DNA of 64,000 nt from an uncultured Paracoccaceae bacterium (GCA_937864535.1 CALMJS010000019.1:1-64000), one strand, 5' to 3'; positions 37,164-46,069 are shown, counted from the first letter of the stretch. Notes: generated from the letters alone by a model not told the origin. Numbers and translations: made by a program.

Positions 37164-37216
37164 TTGACAAGCGGTGCGCTTCACTATTTGTATTTGTTCA
37201 CTACAAATGCAAATAG
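37164..37216 (+). promoter_or_regulatory. Promoter with 33-bp inverted-repeat operator of the ROK operon
   Basis: TTGACA (37164-37169) is a good -35 box. CTATTTGTATTTGT (37184-37197) and ACAAATGCAAATAG (37203-37216) form an inverted repeat matching at 13 of 14 positions, spaced by five bases and covering the expected -10 and start region. This is the layout of a repressor operator; ROK repressors bind AT-rich repeats of this kind. Confidence 0.75.
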
Positions 37217-37244
37217 CATGCGTGGCAACTTGGAGGAGGAAACA

Positions 37245-38483
37245 ATGAACAAACTACTTTGCGGCGTCGCGTTCGCCGCCATTCTGACGACTGGCGTTCG
37301 GGCCGATGACGTCGAGGTACTGCACTGGTGGACCTCGGGCGGCGAGGCTGCCGCCGTTCAGGTCCTGAAGGGCGATCTGGAGAGCAAGAGCGTCGGCTGG
37401 GTCGATATGGCCGTTGCCGGTGGCGGCGGCGAGGCTGCGATGACCACCCTGCGCGCCCGCGTGACCGCCGGTGATCCGCCGACCGCGGCGCAGATGCTGG
37501 GCATGGACGTGCGCCAGTGGGCCGAAGAGGGTCTGCTGGGCAATCTGGACGCCGTCGCCACCGCCGAGGGCTGGGACGCCGTCGTGCCACCCGCCGTTCA
37601 GGCCTTTGGCAAATATGACGGCCATTGGGTCGCCGCGCCGGTGAACATGCACCGCCCGCACTGGGTCTGGGCCAACGCCAAGCTGTTTGCCGACAACGGG
37701 CTGTCGATGCCGTCGAACTGGGACGAATTTTTCGCCGCCGCGGACAAGCTGAAAGAGGCGGGCGTTATCCCCGTCGCGATGGGCGGCCAGCCGTGGCAAG
37801 AAGCCACCGCATGGGAGGCCGTGATCCTGTCGATCAGCCCCGAGCTGTATCAAAAGGCGATCATCGAAGCCGACGCCGAGGCGCTGGCCTCGCCGGAAAT
37901 CGCGCAGAGCTTTGATATCATGCGCAAGCTGCGCGGCTACGTCGACGACAACTTTGCCGGCCGCGACTGGAACCTTGCCACGCAGATGGTGATCAAGGGC
38001 GAGGCAGGCATGCAGATCATGGGTGACTGGGCCAAGGGCGAGATTTCCGCCGCCGGTCTGACGCCGGGCGTCGATATCCTGTGTGACGTTGTGCCGGGCA
38101 CGCAGGGGTCGTTCCTGTTCAACACCGACTTCTTTGCGATGTTCGATGTGGGCGACGACAAAACCGCCGCGCAGCAGTCGCTGGCCTCTTCGGTGATGTC
38201 GCCGGTGTTCCAGGAGACGTTCAACCTGACCAAGGGCTCGATCCCCGCACGCACGGACGTTCCGGGCGACAAGTTCGACGCCTGCGCACAAAAATCCATG
38301 GCCGATCTGGCCGAGGCAACGGATGCGGGTCACCTCTACGGATCGCTGGCCCATGGCCACGGCCAACCGGCGGCCATCCAGCGCGCCTATCTGGACGTGG
38401 TGACCCAGCACTTCAACTCGGACATGTCGAGCGCGGACGCACAGGCGGCCCTGATCGACGCCGTCGCGGCAGCAAAGATGTAA
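37245..38483 (+). CDS. ABC transporter sugar-binding protein (glucose/mannose-type, CUT1)
   Basis: 412-residue periplasmic binding protein with signal peptide ending near TGVRADD. VEVLHWWTSGGEAAAVQVLK, GKYDGHWVAAPVNMHRPHW and DWAKGEISAAGL match glucose/mannose-type extracellular binding proteins. TGGAGGAGGA precedes the ATG at 37245. It is the first gene of the ROK-controlled operon and is followed by a strong hairpin. The sugar is not determined. Confidence 0.85.
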   Translation: MNKLLCGVAFAAILTTGVRADDVEVLHWWTSGGEAAAVQVLKGDLESKSVGWVDMAVAGGGGEAAMTTLRARVTAGDPPTAAQMLGMDVRQWAEEGLLGNLDAVATAEGWDAVVPPAVQAFGKYDGHWVAAPVNMHRPHWVWANAKLFADNGLSMPSNWDEFFAAADKLKEAGVIPVAMGGQPWQEATAWEAVILSISPELYQKAIIEADAEALASPEIAQSFDIMRKLRGYVDDNFAGRDWNLATQMVIKGEAGMQIMGDWAKGEISAAGLTPGVDILCDVVPGTQGSFLFNTDFFAMFDVGDDKTAAQQSLASSVMSPVFQETFNLTKGSIPARTDVPGDKFDACAQKSMADLAEATDAGHLYGSLAHGHGQPAAIQRAYLDVVTQHFNSDMSSADAQAALIDAVAAAKM

Positions 38484-38510
38484 TCTCTCCCAAGACACGC
38501 TTTGTTGTCA

Positions 38511-38533
38511 GGGCAGGGGGTCACCCCCTGCCC
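38511..38533 (+). repeat. Strong stem-loop after the binding-protein gene
   Basis: GGGCAGGGGG pairs perfectly with CCCCCTGCCC around a three-base loop. There is no T-run. It probably raises binding-protein mRNA over permease mRNA. Confidence 0.7.
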
Positions 38534-38565
38534 ACCTGCAACCTACACAACATAGGGAGCCCGCT

Positions 38566-39438
38566 ATGCAGCGACAGCTCCGGGCATGGATGCCGCAAAT
38601 CGCGCTCTTGCCCAGTTTGATCCTCATGACAGTGACGGTTTACGGGTTTATCGGTTTTTCCGTCCTGTTGTCCCTGACCGGGTCCAAAATGATGCCGAAT
38701 TTCGGCAAATGGGTCGGTTTTCTGCAATATGAACGCGTCTGGGCCAACCCCCGCTGGGAGGTCGCAGTCCAGAATTTCGCGATTTTTGCCACGCTCTATA
38801 TCGGCGCGTCGCTGTTGGTCGGGCTGGTGCTGGCGATCCTGCTGGATCAGCGTATCCGCGCCGAGGGCGTTTTGCGCACCGTCTACCTCTATCCGATGGC
38901 GCTGAGCTTTATCGTCACCGGCGTGGCGTGGCAGTGGATCCTGTCGCCCGATCTGGGGCTGGAGCGGGCCATGCATATCTGGGGCTGGGAAAATTTCCGC
39001 TTTGACTGGATCAAGTCGGACAAGATGGCGATCTACTGCGTTGTGATCGCCGGTGTCTGGCAGGCCTCCGGCTTTGTCATGGCGACGTTTCTGGCCGCGC
39101 TGCGCGGCATAAACCCCGAGATCATCAGCGCCGCGAAAATCGACGGGGCAGGGGGGCTGTCGGTCTATCGGTTCGTCGTGCTGCCCGCGCTGCGTCCCGC
39201 ATTCCTGACCGCCATCGTCGTTCAGGGGCATCTGGCGATCAAGAGCTACGATCTGGTCGTGGCGCTGACCAAGGGCGGGCCGGGCTATGCCACCGAACTG
39301 CCGTCCACGTTCATGTATGCCTTTACCTTTACCCGCAACGAAATGGCGATGGGCGCGGCCAGCGCCGTGATGATGCTGGCGCTCGTATCCGCGCTGATCG
39401 TTCCCTACCTCTATTCGGAGTTGCGACATGCTCGCTGA
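38566..39438 (+). CDS. ABC transporter permease (MalF type)
   Basis: 290-residue six-helix subunit (IALLPSLILMTVTVYGFIGFS at the N-terminus, loop INPEIISAAKIDGAGGLSVY, segment LVVALTKGGPGYATELPS). These are typical of glucose/mannose-type CUT1 permeases. It overlaps the partner permease by 11 bases. Intact. Confidence 0.87.
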   Translation: MQRQLRAWMPQIALLPSLILMTVTVYGFIGFSVLLSLTGSKMMPNFGKWVGFLQYERVWANPRWEVAVQNFAIFATLYIGASLLVGLVLAILLDQRIRAEGVLRTVYLYPMALSFIVTGVAWQWILSPDLGLERAMHIWGWENFRFDWIKSDKMAIYCVVIAGVWQASGFVMATFLAALRGINPEIISAAKIDGAGGLSVYRFVVLPALRPAFLTAIVVQGHLAIKSYDLVVALTKGGPGYATELPSTFMYAFTFTRNEMAMGAASAVMMLALVSALIVPYLYSELRHAR

Positions 39439-40327
39439 TGGTGTATCCTGCCGCGGGGTTGCGGCCCACCTCCGCCGCGCGCTGTTGATCGGCGTTCTGG
39501 TGATTGCGGCGCTGATGTATCTGGTGCCGTTGGCGGCGATGCTGTTCACCTCGCTCAAGTCGATGCCAGAGATCACCGGCATGGCCGGATTTGAATCCAA
39601 CACCATCCTCACCCCGCCGCGCGCCCCGACCTTGGCCGCATGGGGCGAGGCGTGGTCGCGGGCCTGCATCTCGGTCGAATGCACCGGACTGAGGGGCTAT
39701 TTCGGCACCACGATCCCGATGGTCACCTGCGCGGTCGCCATCTCGGTCAGCATCGGCGCGGTCAACGGCTATGTGCTGTCGAAATGGCGGTTCCGCTATG
39801 ACACGGTGATTTACGGGCTGATGCTGTTCGGCTGTTTCATCCCGTTCCAGATCGTACTGATCCCGATTGCCCGCGTGCTGGGGCTGATGCATCTGTCGGG
39901 CACGATGGCGGGGCTGGTGTTTGTGCATGTGGCCTATGGGATCACCTTTACCACGCTGTTTTTCCGCAATTTCTATGTCACCGTCCCCGACGAGATCGTC
40001 AGCGCCGCGCGGATGGATGGCGCGGGGTTCTGGTCGATTTTCCTGCTGATCCTCGTGCCGGTCTCCGGTCCGATCGCGATTGTCGCGGTGATCTGGCAGT
40101 TCACGTCGATCTGGAACGATTTCCTGTTCGGGGCGTCGTTTGGCGGGGCGAATGCGCGGCCGCTGATGGTGGCGCTCAACAATCTGGTCAACACCTCGAC
40201 CGGCACCAAGGCCTATAACGTCGATATGGCGGGCGCGATGATCGCCGCCCTTCCGACCATGGTCGTCTACGTGGTGGCCGGTCGCTATTTCGTGCGGGGC
40301 CTGATGGCCGGCGCGGTGAAAGGATAA
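39428..40327 (+). CDS. ABC transporter permease (MalG type)
   Basis: 299-residue subunit with the loop PDEIVSAARMDGAGFWSIF and the C-terminal RYFVRGLMAGAVKG. The early periplasmic loop (CISVECTGLRGYFG) is longer than in maltose permeases, as in glucose-type systems. It lies three bases before the ATPase gene. Confidence 0.87.
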   Translation: MLADGVSCRGVAAHLRRALLIGVLVIAALMYLVPLAAMLFTSLKSMPEITGMAGFESNTILTPPRAPTLAAWGEAWSRACISVECTGLRGYFGTTIPMVTCAVAISVSIGAVNGYVLSKWRFRYDTVIYGLMLFGCFIPFQIVLIPIARVLGLMHLSGTMAGLVFVHVAYGITFTTLFFRNFYVTVPDEIVSAARMDGAGFWSIFLLILVPVSGPIAIVAVIWQFTSIWNDFLFGASFGGANARPLMVALNNLVNTSTGTKAYNVDMAGAMIAALPTMVVYVVAGRYFVRGLMAGAVKG

Positions 40328-40330
40328 ACC

Positions 40331-41383
40331 ATGGCAACGCTTGAATTCAGCCATGTCGGCAAGAGCTTTGGGTCGGTCGATGTTCTGAAGGATATCGATT
40401 TCAGCATCGGTGATGGCGAGTTTCTGGTTCTGGTGGGGCCGTCCGGCTGTGGCAAGTCCACGCTGCTGGGGATCATCGCCGGGCTGGGGTCGCTGACCAC
40501 AGGGTCGGTATTGATCGACGGCCAGCCGATCAACCATCTGGAACCCAAGGAGCGCGATATCGCGATGGTGTTCCAGAGCTACGCTCTCTATCCGTCGATG
40601 ACGGTGGCGGACAATATCGCGTTTTCGCTGCGCATGCAGGGGATGCCCAAGGCCGCGCGGATGGAAAAGGTCCGCGACGTGGCCGAGCTGTTGCAGATCT
40701 CGCATCTGTTGGACCGCAAGCCGCAGGCGCTGTCGGGCGGGCAGCGGCAGAGGGTTGCGATGGGGCGGGCGCTGGTGCGCAACCCCAAGGTGTTCCTGTT
40801 CGACGAGCCGCTGTCGAACCTCGACGCCAAGCTGCGGGTCGATATGCGGACCGAGATCAAGAAACTGCACGCCCGGCTGGGCACCACCATCGTCTATGTC
40901 ACCCATGATCAGGTCGAAGCGATGACGATGGCGACCCGGATCGCGGTGATGAAGGACGGGATCGTCCAGCAGTTCGGCACGCCGGACGAGATTTACCAAA
41001 GGCCCGCCAATACCTTTGTCGCGACGTTCATGGGCTCGCCCTCGATGAACCTTTTGCCGGGGGTTGCGGATGACGGCGGCGTGACGCTGGCGGACGGGCA
41101 GCGCCTGCCGATCCCCGGCCGTGGTGACGTGCTGGTCGGGCTGCGGCCCGAATGGTTCACACCGCTGCCGCGCGGCGACCAGCCCGAGGGCGCGATGCTG
41201 GCGACGGTCGAGGTGATCGAACCGACGGGGCCCGACATCTATGTCGGTCTGCGACTGGGCGGGGCCGAGGTGATGACCCGTCTGCCCGCCGGAACCGATA
41301 TCCGCACCGGCGAGCTCCGCGCCTTTGCCGTGAATGCCGACAAGGCCGTACTCTTTGACGCTGAAACCGGCGTCGCGCTATAA
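40331..41383 (+). CDS. ABC transporter ATPase (MalK/UgpC type)
   Basis: 350-residue ATPase with Walker [24 protein letters not shown], signature [15 protein letters not shown], Walker [15 protein letters not shown] and H-loop [12 protein letters not shown], plus a C-terminal OB-like domain (LVGLRPEWFTPL). All motifs are intact. It serves the two preceding permeases. Confidence 0.9.
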   Translation: MATLEFSHVGKSFGSVDVLKDIDFSIGDGEFLVLVGPSGCGKSTLLGIIAGLGSLTTGSVLIDGQPINHLEPKERDIAMVFQSYALYPSMTVADNIAFSLRMQGMPKAARMEKVRDVAELLQISHLLDRKPQALSGGQRQRVAMGRALVRNPKVFLFDEPLSNLDAKLRVDMRTEIKKLHARLGTTIVYVTHDQVEAMTMATRIAVMKDGIVQQFGTPDEIYQRPANTFVATFMGSPSMNLLPGVADDGGVTLADGQRLPIPGRGDVLVGLRPEWFTPLPRGDQPEGAMLATVEVIEPTGPDIYVGLRLGGAEVMTRLPAGTDIRTGELRAFAVNADKAVLFDAETGVAL

Positions 41384-41394
41384 GGAAATCGAGA

Positions 41395-42456
41395 ATGACG
41401 AAACTGAACGTCGGTGTACTGGGCTGCGGCCCGATTGCGCAGGCAGGCCATTTCGAGAGCTGCACCAAGGCGAAAAATGCCCGTCTCTACGCCATTTGCG
41501 ATGTGGCGGACGATCTGCGGGACCGGATGGCGGCGACCCATGCGCCCGACAAGACCTTTGCCGATTTTGACGCCATGCTGGCCGATCCCGATCTGGATGC
41601 GGTGATCATCGCCACCTCGGACGCGTTCCACGTGGCGGCGTCGATCCGCGCGCTGGAGGCGGGCAAGCATGTGCTGTGCGAAAAGCCGCTGGCGATGGGG
41701 CTGGAGGAGTCGCGCGAGCTGGAACAGGTCGTGCAGCGGACCGGCAAGGTGTTTCAGGTCGGCCACATGAAGCGGTTCGATCTGGGGCTGCAAGAGGCCA
41801 AGGCCTTTATCGACGGCGAAATGGGCGAGATCGTCGCGCTCAAGGCGTGGTATTGCGACAGTACCCACCGCTATCCGATGACGGATGCGGTGCAGCCGCT
41901 GATCATCAAATCCGCCAAGGCCCGCAAACCCGCCGAGGACCCGAAGGCCGATCTGGAACGGTATTACATGCTGGCGCATGGCAGCCACCTGATCGACACC
42001 GCCCGGTATTTCGCGGGGGACATCGTGTCGGTTCACGCCCGCCTGTCCAAGGACAAGGGCATGTATTGCTGGTTCGTCGATACCGAATTCGCCTCGGGGA
42101 CGATGGGGCACCTCGATCTGACGGTCTCGGTCCGGATGGATTGGCACGAAGGGTTCCAGATCTACGGCCAGAACGGGTCGGTGATCGGCAAGACCTATAA
42201 CCCGTGGTATTACAAAACCTCCGAGGTCGATATTTTCCGCGAAAGCACCGGCATGTCCTATCGCCCGCTGGGGGCTGACGGGCATTTCTATCGCCGCCAG
42301 CTAGAGGGTTTTGCCAGCGTCATTCTGGACGGCGCACCGCAAACCGGCGCGACGATTGCCGACGGGATCGCCTCGGTTCAGGGGATGCTGGCGATTGCCC
42401 GTTCGGTCCGCGAAGGCCGCCGCGTCCGTCTGGACGAGGTCGAGGGGAGCCTCTGA
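41395..42456 (+). CDS. Gfo/Idh/MocA-family oxidoreductase
   Basis: 353-residue NAD(P)-dependent dehydrogenase: Rossmann motif GVLGCGPIAQAGH, the EKPLAMGLEESRELE lysine motif and a C-terminal barrel with AHGSHLIDTARYFAGD. Members oxidise sugars at C1 or C3. It is followed by a TIM-barrel protein, which in several known sugar pathways acts on the keto-sugar formed. A large insert (YPMTDAVQPLIIKSAKARK) follows the EKP domain. The substrate is unknown. Confidence 0.85.
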   Translation: MTKLNVGVLGCGPIAQAGHFESCTKAKNARLYAICDVADDLRDRMAATHAPDKTFADFDAMLADPDLDAVIIATSDAFHVAASIRALEAGKHVLCEKPLAMGLEESRELEQVVQRTGKVFQVGHMKRFDLGLQEAKAFIDGEMGEIVALKAWYCDSTHRYPMTDAVQPLIIKSAKARKPAEDPKADLERYYMLAHGSHLIDTARYFAGDIVSVHARLSKDKGMYCWFVDTEFASGTMGHLDLTVSVRMDWHEGFQIYGQNGSVIGKTYNPWYYKTSEVDIFRESTGMSYRPLGADGHFYRRQLEGFASVILDGAPQTGATIADGIASVQGMLAIARSVREGRRVRLDEVEGSL

Positions 42457-43274
42457 TGCGGCTGGGAATTTTCGCCAAGACCTTTGCCGGGGCGGACCCG
42501 CTGACCGTCCTGCGGGCGGCGCAAGGGGCCGGATATGCGGGCGTGCAGTACAACATGGCCTGTTCCGGCCTGACGGCGATGCCGGACGAGGTGGCGGATA
42601 CGGTGGTTTCGGCGATCAACGCGGCGCAGACCCAGACCGGCGTCAGGCTCGAGGCGCTGTCGGCCACCTACAACATGGCGCATCCCGATGCTGCGGTCCG
42701 CGCTGATGGTCTGCGGCGGCTGGCGGTGCTGGCCCCCGTGGCGCGGGCAATCGGTGCGCCGATGCTGACGCTTTGCACCGGAACGCGCGACGCGGCGGAC
42801 CAGTGGCGGCATCATCCGGACAACGCCACGCCCGAGGCTTGGCGCGATATGATCACCTCGATCGAGGGGGCAGTCGCAATTGCCGAGGCGCATGGGCTGA
42901 CGCTGGGGATCGAGCCGGAGATGGCCAATATCGTGTCCTCCACCGCGACGGCCAAGCGGCTGCTGGACGAGGTGCAGAGCGACTGTCTGCGCATCGTTCT
43001 GGACCCCGCCAACCAGTTCGAAGAGGCCACCCCCGACGCGCAGCGCGGTCTGGTGGAAACCGCGGTCGAGGTGCTGGGCCACCGCATCGCCATGGCCCAT
43101 GCCAAGGATCGCCGCGCCGACGGCAGCTTTGCCACGGCGGGCAAGGGAATGGTGGATTTCCCGCATTTCATCACCGCCCTGCGCGGGATCGGGTTTGACG
43201 GGCCGCTGGTCACTCATGGCCTAGCGGCGGATGAGGCGACAGAGGTCGCCGGATTCCTGCGGGGACTATTGTGA
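42456..43274 (+). CDS. Sugar phosphate isomerase/epimerase family TIM barrel
   Basis: 272-residue xylose-isomerase-like barrel with GIFAKTFAG, ALSATYNMAHPD, LTLGIEPEMANIVS, RIVLDPANQFEE and MAHAKDRRADG; these hold the usual Glu, Asp and His metal ligands, but the last ligand region reads LVTHGL instead of an ExR motif. It could isomerise, epimerise or eliminate the keto-product of the preceding dehydrogenase. Its first base is the last base of the dehydrogenase stop. Confidence 0.8.
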   Translation: MRLGIFAKTFAGADPLTVLRAAQGAGYAGVQYNMACSGLTAMPDEVADTVVSAINAAQTQTGVRLEALSATYNMAHPDAAVRADGLRRLAVLAPVARAIGAPMLTLCTGTRDAADQWRHHPDNATPEAWRDMITSIEGAVAIAEAHGLTLGIEPEMANIVSSTATAKRLLDEVQSDCLRIVLDPANQFEEATPDAQRGLVETAVEVLGHRIAMAHAKDRRADGSFATAGKGMVDFPHFITALRGIGFDGPLVTHGLAADEATEVAGFLRGLL

Positions 43275-44059
43275 TGCAGGGCTATACACGCCGTGATGTG
43301 GTCCGCGACGGGGTCACTCTGGCCACCTATCGCCGCCCCGGCGCGGTGCCGTTCGTGTTCCAGCACGGGCTCTGCGGGGATGCGGCGCAACCGGCCGAGG
43401 TCATGCCCGAGGGTGCCGCGCATTTCGTGATGGAGTGTCGCGGTCACGGGCAGAGCGAGGCTGGCCCGATGGACCGGCTGTCGATCCGGACGTTTGCCGA
43501 TGATCTGGCCGCTGTGATGGAGGGGCCCGCGATTGTCGGCGGGATTTCGATGGGCGCGGCGATCGCGCTCGATCTGGCGGCGCGGCGTCCCGATCTGGTC
43601 CGGGCGCTGGTGATCGCGCGACCTGCGTGGCTGGATGCGGACGGGCCGCCGAATATGGAACCCAACGCCGCCGTGGGGCAGGCGCTGCTGAATGGCGGCA
43701 CCGCCGAGGCGTTTCAGGCCTCCGGCATCGGTCGGACCCTCGCGGCGCAGGCCCCGGATAACCTTGCCTCGCTGCTTGGATTTTTCGACAGGGAGCCGCG
43801 CGATGTCACGGCGGCGCTGCTCACGCGGATTTCTGCGGATGGCCCGAGGTTCGATCCCGCCGCGCTGACAATGCCGGTGCTGGTCATCGGACACGAGGCC
43901 GATCTGATCCACCCGATGTCCCATGCCCGCGATCTGGCCGCGATGATCACGACCGCGCGGCTGGCCGAAATCCCGCCCAAGGTGGCGGGCAAACCCGCCT
44001 ATATCGCCGCCTTCCGTGCGGCCCTCTCTGACTTCATCAAGGACCTAGCCGATGCCTAA
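43274..44059 (+). CDS. Alpha/beta hydrolase, possibly a sugar lactonase
   Basis: 261-residue alpha/beta hydrolase fold protein: oxyanion region VFQHGLCGD, nucleophile elbow GISMGAA, acid region IGHEADLIHP. The expected histidine near the C-terminus is not evident (PPKVAGKPAYIAAF), so catalysis may use another residue or be lost. In an operon with a sugar dehydrogenase, lactone opening is plausible. The ATG at 43274 overlaps the preceding stop. Confidence 0.75.
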   Translation: MQGYTRRDVVRDGVTLATYRRPGAVPFVFQHGLCGDAAQPAEVMPEGAAHFVMECRGHGQSEAGPMDRLSIRTFADDLAAVMEGPAIVGGISMGAAIALDLAARRPDLVRALVIARPAWLDADGPPNMEPNAAVGQALLNGGTAEAFQASGIGRTLAAQAPDNLASLLGFFDREPRDVTAALLTRISADGPRFDPAALTMPVLVIGHEADLIHPMSHARDLAAMITTARLAEIPPKVAGKPAYIAAFRAALSDFIKDLADA

Positions 44060-44759
44060 ACCCAATGACACTTGGTTCGAGACCCTGCCCACAGGGCGCT
44101 GTCTGGCCGAATTTTCCATGTGGTCCGCGGACCTGTGCAACATGGCCGCTGATCTGGCGCGGATTGAGGCCCATGCGGATATTCTGCACATCGACGTGGC
44201 CGACGGCCTGTTCGCGCCCGCGTTTCTGTTTTTCCCCGACCTCGTCGCGGCGATGCGCAAACTGACGGCCAAGCCCATTCACGTCCATCTGATGGTCGAG
44301 GATGCAGTGCTGCTGTCGCAGATCGACCAGTTTGCCGAAGCGGGCGCCGATCTGATCAGCCTGCACGCGGAAAACGCGCTGGCCGCTGAGGGCGTCGCGC
44401 GGATCCACAGCTACGGGCTGCACGCGGGCGCGGTGCTGCGGGTCGAGAGCGATCTGGAGATCATCGCGCCGCTGGTCGATCAGCTGTCGATGGTGACGCT
44501 CCTTGGCACCGCCATCGGGGTCAAGGGACAGGGGCTGAACCCTGCCGCGCCGCAACGCATTCAGGACATGCGCGCCATTGTGGCCAAGGCCGCGCCGACA
44601 CACCGCCGGATCGTGGCTGCCGATGGCGGTATCCGCGACACCACGGTGCCGACACTGGTGGCACATGGCGCGGAAACCGTGGTGCTGGGGTCGCTCGGCT
44701 TTGGCGCGCCCGATCTGGCGGCCCGCATGGCGTGGCTACACGGGCTAAAGGGGGTCTGA
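44052..44759 (+). CDS. Ribulose-phosphate 3-epimerase-like (AlsE/Rpe family) protein
   Basis: 235-residue TIM barrel of the Rpe family, which interconverts ketose phosphates at C3 (ribulose-5-P, or allulose-6-P in AlsE). Motifs are EFSMWSADLCNM, ILHIDVADGLFAP, IHVHLMV, LISLHAE, VAADGGIRD. The usual first residues PSILSADF are replaced by FSMWSADLCNM, pointing to a substrate other than ribulose phosphate. It overlaps the hydrolase gene by eight bases and precedes a ROK kinase, so an allulose- or psicose-like phosphate is possible. Confidence 0.8.
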   Translation: MPKPNDTWFETLPTGRCLAEFSMWSADLCNMAADLARIEAHADILHIDVADGLFAPAFLFFPDLVAAMRKLTAKPIHVHLMVEDAVLLSQIDQFAEAGADLISLHAENALAAEGVARIHSYGLHAGAVLRVESDLEIIAPLVDQLSMVTLLGTAIGVKGQGLNPAAPQRIQDMRAIVAKAAPTHRRIVAADGGIRDTTVPTLVAHGAETVVLGSLGFGAPDLAARMAWLHGLKGV

Positions 44760-44761
44760 TC

Positions 44762-45676
44762 ATGGGCGTCAGGCTGGCGATGGCCGTCGATGTCGGGGGG
44801 ACGAAACTGCGTGCTGCCTTGGTGACATCGGACGGCCGCGTGCTGCATCGCGACGTGCGCGCCACGCCAGCCACCTCCGGCGCTCAGGCTGTCGTCAGCG
44901 CGATTGCCGAGGCCTGTCGTGCCGTCCGGCTGGCAACAGATGCGCCCCGCGATCTGCCGCTGGGCCTGTGTGCGCCGGGACCGCTGAACGCGCGGACCGG
45001 CATCGCGCTCGGCACGCCGACGATCGCCGGGTTTACCGATTTTCCGCTGCGGCAGGCGGTCGAGGATGCCCTGCAAACCGAGGTCATCATCGAAAACGAT
45101 GGCCCCGCCGGTGCCCTTGGCGAATGGCGCTATGGCGGCGGGCGCGGGACCGACAGTTTCGCCTATATCACGGTTTCGACCGGCATTGGCGGGGGTCTGG
45201 TGGCCGACGGGCGGCTGGTACGCGGGCGGCTGGGGCTGGCCGGGCACGTCGGGCATCTGCCGGTCAAGCCCGGCGGCGCGGTCTGTTTTTGCGGCCAGCA
45301 GGGCCATTGGGAGGCCGAGGCCTCGGGCACCGCTCTCGGGATCAAGGCACGCGCGGCGGGGTTCCGGTCCCTGCCGGACGTGTTCGAACTGGCGCGGGCG
45401 GGCAATGGCGCCGCGATGGAGTTTACCCGCCGTGCGGCGGACGATATTGCCGTGGGTCTGGTCGCAATCACCCATCTGACCAGTCCCGAAGTGCTGGTCA
45501 TTGGCGGCGGCGTGTCGAATGCCTTTGACCTGCTGGGTCCATTGCTGCGCGAGCGGCTGGACCGCAGCCTGCTGCCCTCGTTTCGGCAGGTGCGCCTGAA
45601 AAAGGCCGAATGCGGCGACGATTGCGGTCTCTTGGGGGTTGGCCTTCTGGCGCTCGACCCGACTCTGCGGGCCTGA
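44762..45676 (+). CDS. ROK-family sugar kinase
   Basis: 304-residue ATP-dependent sugar kinase: phosphate motif AVDVGGTKLRAALV, LGLCAPGPLN, IENDGPAGALGEWRYGGG, and VSTGIGGGLV. The zinc region reads GHLPVKPGGAVCFCGQQGHWE, where His replaces the last Cys of C-x-C-G-x2-G-C; His can still hold zinc. It is the last gene of the operon and probably phosphorylates the imported hexose or its ketose, the substrate of the Rpe-like enzyme. The ATG at 44762 sits right after the preceding stop. Confidence 0.85.
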   Translation: MGVRLAMAVDVGGTKLRAALVTSDGRVLHRDVRATPATSGAQAVVSAIAEACRAVRLATDAPRDLPLGLCAPGPLNARTGIALGTPTIAGFTDFPLRQAVEDALQTEVIIENDGPAGALGEWRYGGGRGTDSFAYITVSTGIGGGLVADGRLVRGRLGLAGHVGHLPVKPGGAVCFCGQQGHWEAEASGTALGIKARAAGFRSLPDVFELARAGNGAAMEFTRRAADDIAVGLVAITHLTSPEVLVIGGGVSNAFDLLGPLLRERLDRSLLPSFRQVRLKKAECGDDCGLLGVGLLALDPTLRA

Positions 45677-46069
45677 GACACGGGCCCGAGACACGGGCGC
45701 GACAGGGCGCGAAACCGGCCTGACAGCGATCGTTGATTTGGTTGCCAGCGGGCCGGTTTCACAATTTTTGTTGCTCACCGAAATATTTCGCAACAAATTT
45801 TTCAGTCTGCTTTGCACAGTATCATACCCCTTTTCCGCGCGACCTAGGGGCGGCAAAGAACGTATAAATATCTGATATAAAATCCAAAATAATCCCTTGC
45901 GACGCGGCCTACCGGCGCTGGCGTCTGGGGAGGGCATTGCCTCGTGCAGTCCCTGCAACAAAAATTGCAAAAAACAAAAATTAACAAATAACATGAACTA
46001 GCCTCAATTTGGGTCAGGCGACAATCGCCAGTCGACAATGATCGACGATTCCAAGGGAGGAATAGGACT
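45677..46069. promoter_or_regulatory. 393-base intergenic region: terminator, nested palindrome, xylF promoter
   Basis: No gene is seen here. GAAACCGGCC (45711-45720) and GGCCGGTTTC (45751-45760) form a perfect inverted repeat followed by ACAATTTTTG, a likely terminator of the ROK operon. TTTGTTGC (45767-45774) and GCAACAAA (45790-45797) enclose the palindrome GAAATATTTC. TGCAA-N6-TTGCA at 45954-45969 is a candidate RpiR operator. GGGAGG at 46055 is the ribosome site of xylF. Confidence 0.7.
45954..45969. promoter_or_regulatory. Candidate RpiR operator upstream of xylF
   Basis: TGCAA-CAAAAA-TTGCA, about 100 bases before the xylF start. The same spaced inverted repeat occurs at 50177, 55695 and 55717, always next to genes of this region. 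Confidence 0.7.

Noticed and set aside
45675-45700. Short tandem repeat (GAGACACGGGC twice) at the end of the ROK kinase gene
   Set aside because: Two partial copies only; no sign of a repeat family, integration site or array.
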